Source: Rossellomorea marisflavi
GTDB lineage: Bacteria; Bacillota; Bacilli; Bacillales; Bacillaceae_B
Length of the DNA: 64,000 nucleotides
Assembly (NCBI RefSeq): GCF_001274775.1
Contig: NZ_LGUE01000005.1
Coordinates: 166,343-230,342, forward strand
Reading direction: 5' to 3'
Positions 38,011-45,629 of this stretch are shown piece after piece. The stretch's first letter is position 1. The number at the start of each line of letters is the position of its first letter. The notes beneath the pieces were generated by a model. The model was given only the letters and a program-made list of their open reading frames with translations, was not told the DNA's origin and ran no database searches. Both the position numbers and the translations under genes were made by a program.

Positions 38011-39594
38011 ATGGATAAGTATACAAAGCATTTCTTTGAAAATATTCGCAAGAAGCTGTCGGAATGGGAAGTCGCAGAGAAGATCCCCCATGAGGAGGTG
38101 TACCGATTCATCCATTCCCTGGCGGGGTCCGCCTCCGTTTTGGGCTTGGATGCAATCGGTAAGAAGGCACGTACCATCATGGATGGGCTCCCGGAGAAAG
38201 ATTCACGTATGTGGAGTATGACGGAAATCCGGGATGAACTCTTCGACATCATCGAAGCCTGCTATCTTCATGTAGAAGGGGAAATCCCCGATTTCTCCAG
38301 GAAATACGAGCGCAGGGGAGAGGGACCGGTTGTCCTCATCATGGATACGGATACCCATTTTCTGATGGAGGCAAAGGAGAAGGGGGAGGCAGAAGGGTGG
38401 CATGTGGTGCCTGTCGTCAGTACGGAAAAGGCGATTGGTCTGTACTATGATGTCCGTCCCGACTGCGCGATCCTCAATGTGGATATGGCGGATGATGAAG
38501 AGCTTGATTCCTTCAAGCAGAACCTGAAGAGCCACTATGTTCCAGCCGTGATGATGAGTGCCGATAGGAGCAAGGAGGTCCGGGTCAAGGCCTATAAGGT
38601 AGGAGCCGATGATTTCATGGCAAAGCCGGTGGACATGGATGAATTCCTTGTCAGGGTCGACCGCCAGCTTCAACGGAAGAAGCACCTCGAATCCCTCGTC
38701 CTCATCGATGAGCTTACCCATGTGTATAACCGGAAGTATCTTCAACAAGCGTATTCCAGACTGAAGGATCAAGGGGATCGTCAGCTATGCGTGGCGATCC
38801 TCGATATCGATCACTTCAAGAAGGTAAATGATACATATGGCCATCTAATCGGAGATCAAGTGCTTAGGGAATTTGCCGGATACCTTAAACAGAAGGTGGG
38901 GGCACAGGACATCATCTTCCGCTACGGTGGAGAAGAGTTCGTCATCCTGTTTCACGGAGCTCCCCTCCATGAAGCAGTGGCCAGATTGAATGTCCTCCGC
39001 GAGGACTTCAGCCTTCATACCTTCTTTGCCGGAGAAGCATTCAGCTGTACGTTTTCAGCGGGAGTGGCGGAGATCACCGATCCGGGCCGACCGTTCGAGC
39101 ACTGGCTTGGTCTAGCGGATACGGCTCTGTATGAAGCAAAGGAAGGGGGCCGGAACCGGGTGAAATCCGAAGTTCTGAGTCTCGACCCTTCTCATGAAAA
39201 AATCCTAAAGGTGGCCATCGTGGATGATGACCCCATCATCCGGACCGTGATGAGTGACATCGTGGCGAAGCTTCCCCAACAACCGGGCGTGCGTTATGAC
39301 GTCAATACGTTCGATAACGGAGAATCCTTCCTCTATGACGAGTGGCATGACCGCGAACAGACCCTCGTCGTCCTTGATGGAGTGATGCCGAAGATGGATG
39401 GCCTAGAGGTACTGGAACATCTTCGACGACGTCAGGATTCCGATCGTTATAAGGTAATCATGCTAACCTCGAGAAGGAGCGAACGTGACATCTCGAGATC
39501 CTTGCAGCTTGGAGCCGATGATTACATCACCAAGCCCTTCAAGCTTCTTGAGCTCGAGGCGCGTTTGAATCAAATACTGAAAAGAATGAGGTAA
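38011..39594 (+). CDS. Multidomain diguanylate cyclase (Hpt-REC-GGDEF-REC)
   Basis: A 527-residue cytoplasmic signalling protein. An Hpt-like helical domain (1-105) carries H35 in IHSLAGSASVLG. A first receiver domain (about 108-225) has Asn156 where the phospho-acceptor Asp should be. The GGDEF domain (about 230-390) has an intact GGEEF at 306-310 and LDIDHFKKVNDTYGH, so cyclase activity is expected. The inhibitory RxxD I-site is absent (GAQD). The C-terminal receiver (about 400-527) is intact, with D456 in VLDGVMPKMDG and the lysine in ITKPFK. It probably makes c-di-GMP under phosphorelay control from the hybrid kinase at the end of the operon. Confidence 0.9.
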   Translation: MDKYTKHFFENIRKKLSEWEVAEKIPHEEVYRFIHSLAGSASVLGLDAIGKKARTIMDGLPEKDSRMWSMTEIRDELFDIIEACYLHVEGEIPDFSRKYERRGEGPVVLIMDTDTHFLMEAKEKGEAEGWHVVPVVSTEKAIGLYYDVRPDCAILNVDMADDEELDSFKQNLKSHYVPAVMMSADRSKEVRVKAYKVGADDFMAKPVDMDEFLVRVDRQLQRKKHLESLVLIDELTHVYNRKYLQQAYSRLKDQGDRQLCVAILDIDHFKKVNDTYGHLIGDQVLREFAGYLKQKVGAQDIIFRYGGEEFVILFHGAPLHEAVARLNVLREDFSLHTFFAGEAFSCTFSAGVAEITDPGRPFEHWLGLADTALYEAKEGGRNRVKSEVLSLDPSHEKILKVAIVDDDPIIRTVMSDIVAKLPQQPGVRYDVNTFDNGESFLYDEWHDREQTLVVLDGVMPKMDGLEVLEHLRRRQDSDRYKVIMLTSRRSERDISRSLQLGADDYITKPFKLLELEARLNQILKRMR

Positions 39595-39599
39595 GGCCA

Positions 39600-40640
39600 T
39601 TGTTCAAAGATGAGCTGTTGTTTTTTGTCGTGATGCTCGGGATTTTCCTGATCATCTTATTCTCGATTTTTCTTTATCTTGTCATGAAAAAAATAAGAGA
39701 AACGAAGAAGCGTGAAAGTATAGAGGCATATAAAGAGGAACTCCAGCTTCCTCTTTTCCATTTCCTCAGGGAAGGGGTGGAGGAAGTTGAAGTGGGAAGG
39801 GATCCCCTTCAGGTCAGGGCATTGATCGAGCTGATGGCGGGTTTCTCCCAAACATTCGCAAGCGAAGATATCCTCATGAGGATCCGCCTTTTCGCAGAGG
39901 ACCACTTTGACGGGGAGATCAAGAAGCATCTCCGTCACCGGCGGTGGAGTATGCGGATGAACGGTCTGTACTGGATCGAGGACTTCGGGATGCGCACCAT
40001 GAAAACCGAACTCGACAGGGTCTATCAATCCCGTAAACTGACCAAACAAGAAGAAATCCAAATTCTCAAGATCCACATCAAAAACGGATCTCTCGACGTG
40101 ATGAAAGCCTTTATGCATCCGAAGCATGAATTCACGGAATTTGAGTACAGCCTTCTGTTCCAAGCCCTTGAAAATGAAGATTTTGAGGGACTCATGGAGG
40201 TGGCAGGGGAGTTGCCGGAGGTCATGCATCATTCCCTCATTGATAGCATCGGCATGAGGCAGAATCCACGTTATGCAGGATTTTTGGAGGAGAAGCTCGG
40301 ATCGGCATCTTCCGAGATCCGAATCCGTGCCTTGAAAGCGATCGTGGCCATGGAGCATTATCTTCCGCCTGACCTACTTGCCGAACACCTGGAGTCAGAG
40401 TCTTGGCAGGAACGGCTCATGGCCATCAAGGTGTGTGAATACGTGCGTAATCCTGAATTGACCGGCCTTCTCATCAGCTTGATGAGGGATGCGTCCTTCT
40501 ATGTAAGGTCGCAGGCGGCTCAGGCCATCATGCGATTGGAACGGGGTCAAGAAATCTTGAAGGAAATGGCTGTATCAGAAGAAGATCTTTATGCCAGGGA
40601 TATGGCGGAACAATGGTTGGAAAGGGGCAGGATCACATGA
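39600..40640 (+). CDS. Membrane-anchored HEAT-repeat protein
   Basis: A 346-residue protein with one N-terminal transmembrane helix (residues 8-29, IFLIILFSIFLYLVM), a basic-acidic linker, and HEAT-like alpha-helical repeats from about residue 90 to the end. The clearest is WQERLMAIKVCEYVRNPELTGLL...YVRSQAAQAIMRL. The start is a TTG at 39600 with a weak AAGG site five bases after the cyclase gene; an ATG at 39633 would cut into the helix. Coupled to the glycosyltransferase by ATGA overlap, it may serve as a scaffold for it. No catalytic motif is seen. Confidence 0.8.
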   Translation: MFKDELLFFVVMLGIFLIILFSIFLYLVMKKIRETKKRESIEAYKEELQLPLFHFLREGVEEVEVGRDPLQVRALIELMAGFSQTFASEDILMRIRLFAEDHFDGEIKKHLRHRRWSMRMNGLYWIEDFGMRTMKTELDRVYQSRKLTKQEEIQILKIHIKNGSLDVMKAFMHPKHEFTEFEYSLLFQALENEDFEGLMEVAGELPEVMHHSLIDSIGMRQNPRYAGFLEEKLGSASSEIRIRALKAIVAMEHYLPPDLLAEHLESESWQERLMAIKVCEYVRNPELTGLLISLMRDASFYVRSQAAQAIMRLERGQEILKEMAVSEEDLYARDMAEQWLERGRIT

Positions 40641-42049
40641 ACATTTCAGACGCATGGGGAAACGTCCTGCTCGGCATCGGGTGGTTTGTTCTCATTTATA
40701 TGATTCTCGTCATCTCTTTTTATACGATCTTACTTGTGATCTCCATGTTCCAGCTGCGGAAATCGTACCAGCTTGACGACTGGGAACCGTATGAAGAACT
40801 CCTTCATCTTTCACAGACGAAGCCAGTATCGATCCTGGTGCCTGCTTATAATGAATCCGTCGGGATCATGGCAACGGTCCGGTCCCTCCTGAGCATCGAG
40901 TATCCTGAATACGAAGTGATCATCGTGAACGACGGGTCGACGGATGACTCCCTTGAGAAGCTCATCGAGACGTTCCAGCTTGTGAAGATCAAGTGGGTCA
41001 TCCGTCAACAGCTCGAAACCCAGCCCGTCAAAGCGGTCTATCAATCGAAGCTGTATAAGAACCTCCTTGTCGTCGATAAAGAAAACGGAGGGAAGGCCGA
41101 TGCCCTCAATGCAGGGATCAATGTGTCCAACTTCCCGTATTTCTGCTCCATCGACGGAGATTCGGTCTTAGAGCGTTCAGCCTTCCTCAAGGTCATGAAG
41201 CCGATCATCGAATCTGACGGGGACGTCATCGCATCGGGCGGAAGCATACGGATCGCCAATGGATGTGACATCGAGAGCGGAGAGATCGTCAAGATCGGGT
41301 TATCCCGTTCTCCGCTTGTCGTCATGCAGGTAATCGAGTACCTGAGAGCGTTCCTGATGGGACGAATCGGCCTCAGCCGGCACAATCTTCTCCTCATCGT
41401 ATCCGGGGCCTTCGGCGTCTTCTCGAAGAGCTGGGTCATCCGGGCCGGGGGCTATGCCCATACGGTGGGGGAAGATATGGAACTCGTCGTGAGGCTCCAT
41501 CGATTCGTGAAAGAAGAGAAGGCAGACAAACAAATCGTCTACGTCCCGGATCCCGTCAGCTGGACGGAAGCACCGGAGTCCATGAAATACTTGCGGAGAC
41601 AGCGGAGCAGATGGCACCGCGGACTGTTCGAGAGCCTGTGGATCCACAAAAAGCTCTTGTTCAATCCGAAATACGGCTCCATAGGCATGGTGAGCATGCC
41701 CTATTTCCTCATCATCGAGTTCCTCGGACCGGTCGTGGAGCTCACGGGCTATCTCATCATGATCGTTTCGCTGCTGTTCGGCGGCGTATATCTGGAGTTT
41801 GCCATCCTCTTATTCTTATTATCGATCTTCTACGGTTCGATCCTTTCCATGTCGGCTGTGCTGCTGGAGGAATGGACAATCCGGAAATATCCGAAGGCAT
41901 CTGACATTACGAAACTATTCTTCTATTCCCTAACAGAAACCCTCTGGTATCGCCCATTGACCGTCCTCTGGCGCTGTGAAGGCATCATCGACTTCCTCCG
42001 CAAGAAGCGGGGCTGGGGTGAAATGGCGAGAAAAGGAGTATCCAAATGA
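40637..42049 (+). CDS. Processive family-2 glycosyltransferase
   Basis: A 470-residue membrane glycosyltransferase of the cellulose/poly-GlcNAc synthase type. An N-terminal transmembrane helix (8-38) comes first, then the GT-A domain: VPAYNESVG, VNDGSTDDS, DGD at 173-175, GEDMELVVRL (catalytic Asp) and QRSRW (322-326, acceptor/processivity motif). Three or four C-terminal helices form the pore region. There is no C-terminal PilZ domain, so c-di-GMP must act through another protein if at all. It overlaps both neighbours by four bases. Confidence 0.92.
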   Translation: MNISDAWGNVLLGIGWFVLIYMILVISFYTILLVISMFQLRKSYQLDDWEPYEELLHLSQTKPVSILVPAYNESVGIMATVRSLLSIEYPEYEVIIVNDGSTDDSLEKLIETFQLVKIKWVIRQQLETQPVKAVYQSKLYKNLLVVDKENGGKADALNAGINVSNFPYFCSIDGDSVLERSAFLKVMKPIIESDGDVIASGGSIRIANGCDIESGEIVKIGLSRSPLVVMQVIEYLRAFLMGRIGLSRHNLLLIVSGAFGVFSKSWVIRAGGYAHTVGEDMELVVRLHRFVKEEKADKQIVYVPDPVSWTEAPESMKYLRRQRSRWHRGLFESLWIHKKLLFNPKYGSIGMVSMPYFLIIEFLGPVVELTGYLIMIVSLLFGGVYLEFAILLFLLSIFYGSILSMSAVLLEEWTIRKYPKASDITKLFFYSLTETLWYRPLTVLWRCEGIIDFLRKKRGWGEMARKGVSK

Positions 42050-45000
42050 ACAACGTGAAACGTTATGGCTTCTTGATCTTCATCTTGGGAATCGTCCTCT
42101 TCCTGACCTCCCCGTTCTGGGTATGGCAGGTGAAGGGGAAGAAAGATCTTGATCTGATGATTGTGGATAAGACCGTTCCCGATGAAAGCTACCGGGAGCA
42201 TAAAGGCTTGATGTGGCTATTGAATCAGCAGAAATATAGGCAGAGCGACGGTAGTAACTACCGGGAGGACACAGACTACATCGGTTATGACCCGAAGGAA
42301 GGGAAGCCGACGTCTGTTCCGGAATCCGCTGAAGGTTATGATGCCGTCTACATCACCGATACATACGGGGTGTATGAGGAAGACCTGGATAGGGAAAATG
42401 TCTCCGGTTCCCGCTCCTCCAAGGTGTATGGAGGGCTAGAGGAGGAAGAAATCGACTCCCTGAAGTCCATGGCCTTGAATGAAGGGAAGACCATCATCGC
42501 CGAGTTCAACTCCATGGCCGATCCCACGGATGAGAAGGTCAGGCGTAAGTTCTACTCCCTTTTCAACCTTGAATGGTCAGGGTGGATCGGGCGTTATTTC
42601 CCCGACATGACGAGCGAAGAGGTCCCTGAGTGGGTCCGCAGCAACTATAAAGAACAGTACGGGAAGGATTATGCGTTCAAAGGTGGCGGCTTCGTCCTCG
42701 TCGATCGGTCGGATCGCCTGATGATCCTGAACGGGGACGACATCACCGATAAAGGAGCCATCTTCTCCACCACCAAAAAGGGGGAAGGAGAATTCGGTGA
42801 AGACATGTCGGTTGCCTATTCCTACTGGTTCGATATCGTCGAAGCCATCAATCCGGCCGAGGTGCTGGCCGAGTATTCCATGTCCCTTACCGACAAGGGA
42901 AAAGATAAGCTGAAGGGGATCAATCTGCCGACAAGCTTCCCGGCTGTGATCCACCAAGAGAACCGTCAATTCGAAACATACTACTTCAGCGGTGATTTCG
43001 CCGACCAGCCGGACGTACCGAATCTGTATCAGACATCAGGACTGCCGACATGGCGGAAGTGGACGGGGCGCTCGGGACCGGATGAAGAAACGGCATTCTA
43101 CTGGAAGGCGTATGCCCCGATGATGGACACGATCCTGGAGAGGATCCATCGCCAGAAGGATGAGCCCAAGGCGAAAGCGCAGAAAACGGAAGTCGAGGAC
43201 GGCATCAAGCTTGCGGGCAAGGTGGGATCTGACTACGTCCAGATCAACCAGGACGGCAAGTGGAAGGATATCACCATCAAGGGCGTCAACATGGGGATTG
43301 CCAAGCCCGGACATTTCCCCGGCGAGACGGCCATCACCAAGGAAGAGTACCTGAGATGGTTCAAGCAGATCGGAGCCATGAATGCCAACTCCCTACGGGT
43401 CTATACGATCCATCCTCCGGAGTTCTATGAAGCCTTTTATGAATACAATCGGATGGCTGAAAAACCCCTCTACCTCTTCCACGGGGTGTGGGTGAATGAA
43501 GAGATCTTCCTGAAGACGAAGGATGCCTTCGCCAAGGAAAACACCGAAGAATTCCAGGATGAAATCAAACGCACGGTCGATCTGATCCACGGGAATGCAG
43601 ACATTCCCGATCGTCCTGGCCATGCTTCTGGTCAATACAAATATGATATTTCGCCTTACGTCCTCGGCTGGGTGTTCGGGGTCGAGTGGGATCCGGAAGT
43701 GGTCCTTTCGACGAACGAAAAACACAAGGGCATGAAGGATCTGAAGGGTGAGTATCTCTATACGGAAGAGGCCCAGCCATTTGAGGTATGGATCTCCACC
43801 ATGATGGATGAAGCCGTATCGTATGAGACCTCCACCTATAAATGGCAGCGCCCGGTCAGCTTCACCAACTGGGTGACCACGGACCTCCTTGACCATCCAT
43901 ATGAACCTTCCGAGAAGGAAGACATGGTATCGGTGGATCCGAACGTCATCAAAGCAACGGATCAGCTGTATACGGGATTGTTCGCATCGTACCATATCTA
44001 TCCGTACTACCCGGACTTCCTCAACTATGAGCCGGCGTACATCAACTATCTCGATCACCGCGGCGAGAAAAACAACTATGCAGGCTATCTGAATGATATG
44101 AAGAAGCACCATACCATGCCGCTCGTCGTCGCTGAATTCGGCGTGCCGGGCTCACGCGGCCTGACCCACCGGAATGTCGACGGACTTGATCAAGGGCATC
44201 ATTCTGAAAAAGAGCAGGGTGAAATCGACCGCAGGCTCTTTGAAGACATCCTGGCAGAAAATCTGGCAGGGGGAATGGTCTTTACTTGGCAGGATGAATG
44301 GTTCAAACGGACATGGAACACGATGGATTATGATGACCCGGACAGACGGCCGTTCTGGTCTAATGCCCAGACGAATGAACAGCAGTTCGGCGTCCTGAGC
44401 TTTGATCCAGGCAAGAATCGCACCGACGTCCTCCATGTCGATGGACGCAGAGAAGACTGGGCGTTCAAGGGCATTGAACCTGCATTCGAGGACGGTGACC
44501 ACGCCCTCTACGTTTCCAGTGATGAACGATATGTATACGTGAGGGTCGATACGGACTCCGTAAAGGATAAGGATTCCTACCTCCTCTTCGATACGATCCC
44601 GGACCAGGGTCAATCGACCATCCCAGGGGTTGATGATGTGAAGACCAAAGGAGTGGATTTCGTCCTTCATATGAATGGGGATCAGAGCGCCCGACTTCTT
44701 GTCGATAGCTATTACGACAGCTACTACTATCACTACGGGAACCTCCTCGAGATGATCGACAAGGAGCCGTATGCGGGCAAGAAGGATAACGGCGTCTATC
44801 ATCCGATCCGCCTGACCTTGAATAAGGAACTGACGATCCAGGGCAAGACCCTGCCGTTCGAATCCTATGAAACGGGCAAGATGCAGTTCGGGACGGCGAA
44901 CCCCGGGGATGAAGACTATGACTCCCTCACGGATATCAGCGTATCTCCTGAAGGCGATATGACCGAAATCCGCATCCCATGGCAGCTCCTGAACATCAAG

Positions 45001-45261
45001 GATCCAAGTCTCAAGGATGCCATGGGGGATATGTGGAAGGCGGGAATTGAAGGCAAGAAGAAAATCGACGCCATCAATATCGGACTTTATGAAACAGAGG
45101 GGAAGGAATCCTACGCCTATCCGGCACTGAAAGACGGCTTCATGGATCCGGCGGCGTTTTACCGGTATTCATGGAAAGAGTGGGAAGAGCCGACCTTCCA
45201 TGAAAGACTAAAAGATTCCTATTATATTCTGCAAGAAGCGTATGGAAAAGGAGGGAAATGA
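42046..45261 (+). CDS. Large membrane-anchored glycoside-hydrolase-like protein
   Basis: A 1071-residue protein with an N-terminal signal anchor (7-28), facing outside. An alpha/beta domain (about 35-370) resembles a catalytically silent class-I amidotransferase fold (YDAVYITDTYGVY, EGKTIIAEFN). A TIM-barrel of the GH-A clan type (about 415-790) begins IKGVNMGIAKPGHFP. Probable acid/base is E547 (GVEWDP) and nucleophile E697 (VVAEFGVPGSRG). A C-terminal beta-sandwich (about 800-1060, VDGRREDW...YVYVRVD) resembles a carbohydrate-binding or DOMON/CBM9-like module. It may trim, transfer or bind the polymer made by the preceding glycosyltransferase. Domain limits are by eye and substrate is unknown. 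Confidence 0.75.
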   Translation: MNNVKRYGFLIFILGIVLFLTSPFWVWQVKGKKDLDLMIVDKTVPDESYREHKGLMWLLNQQKYRQSDGSNYREDTDYIGYDPKEGKPTSVPESAEGYDAVYITDTYGVYEEDLDRENVSGSRSSKVYGGLEEEEIDSLKSMALNEGKTIIAEFNSMADPTDEKVRRKFYSLFNLEWSGWIGRYFPDMTSEEVPEWVRSNYKEQYGKDYAFKGGGFVLVDRSDRLMILNGDDITDKGAIFSTTKKGEGEFGEDMSVAYSYWFDIVEAINPAEVLAEYSMSLTDKGKDKLKGINLPTSFPAVIHQENRQFETYYFSGDFADQPDVPNLYQTSGLPTWRKWTGRSGPDEETAFYWKAYAPMMDTILERIHRQKDEPKAKAQKTEVEDGIKLAGKVGSDYVQINQDGKWKDITIKGVNMGIAKPGHFPGETAITKEEYLRWFKQIGAMNANSLRVYTIHPPEFYEAFYEYNRMAEKPLYLFHGVWVNEEIFLKTKDAFAKENTEEFQDEIKRTVDLIHGNADIPDRPGHASGQYKYDISPYVLGWVFGVEWDPEVVLSTNEKHKGMKDLKGEYLYTEEAQPFEVWISTMMDEAVSYETSTYKWQRPVSFTNWVTTDLLDHPYEPSEKEDMVSVDPNVIKATDQLYTGLFASYHIYPYYPDFLNYEPAYINYLDHRGEKNNYAGYLNDMKKHHTMPLVVAEFGVPGSRGLTHRNVDGLDQGHHSEKEQGEIDRRLFEDILAENLAGGMVFTWQDEWFKRTWNTMDYDDPDRRPFWSNAQTNEQQFGVLSFDPGKNRTDVLHVDGRREDWAFKGIEPAFEDGDHALYVSSDERYVYVRVDTDSVKDKDSYLLFDTIPDQGQSTIPGVDDVKTKGVDFVLHMNGDQSARLLVDSYYDSYYYHYGNLLEMIDKEPYAGKKDNGVYHPIRLTLNKELTIQGKTLPFESYETGKMQFGTANPGDEDYDSLTDISVSPEGDMTEIRIPWQLLNIKDPSLKDAMGDMWKAGIEGKKKIDAINIGLYETEGKESYAYPALKDGFMDPAAFYRYSWKEWEEPTFHERLKDSYYILQEAYGKGGK

Positions 45262-45263
45262 AC

Positions 45264-45629
45264 ATGGCGAAGATCTTGATTGCGGAAGACGAAGAAGTGC
45301 TGCGCATGCTCATGGTCGACACCCTTGAAGATGAAGGATATGACATCGACGAAGCGGCCGACGGACAGGAAGCGATCGAGCACATACTCGGGACCGATTA
45401 TGACCTCATCGTCCTTGACTACATGATGCCCGCCTATTCGGGCCTCGAGGTCATCGATCAGGTGAGGAACCACCACGGGAAGAGCGATGTGAAAATCATG
45501 ATGGTATCGGCGAAGAATCAGCAGGCGGATAAGGACCTTGTCCTTGCCGCCGGTGCCGACTACTTCATGTCGAAGCCCTACAGCCCGGTCGAACTCATGG
45601 AGAAGATCGGGGACATTCTGAATGGATAA
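45264..45629 (+). CDS. Single-domain response regulator
   Basis: A 121-residue CheY-like receiver without output domain. Acidic pocket EDEE is at the N terminus, phospho-acceptor Asp is in VLDYMMP, Thr/Ser in MVSAK, and Lys in MSKPYSP. The ATG at 45264 has AAGGAGG at good spacing; the ATG at 45258 overlapping the previous stop is possible. It overlaps the kinase gene by eight bases. It may be a phosphorelay intermediate to the Hpt domain of the cyclase. Confidence 0.92.
   Translation: MAKILIAEDEEVLRMLMVDTLEDEGYDIDEAADGQEAIEHILGTDYDLIVLDYMMPAYSGLEVIDQVRNHHGKSDVKIMMVSAKNQQADKDLVLAAGADYFMSKPYSPVELMEKIGDILNG

Noticed and set aside
40637..42049. PilZ domain in the glycosyltransferase
   Set aside because: The C terminus after the membrane helices is only a short basic tail without RxxxR or DxSxxG motifs.
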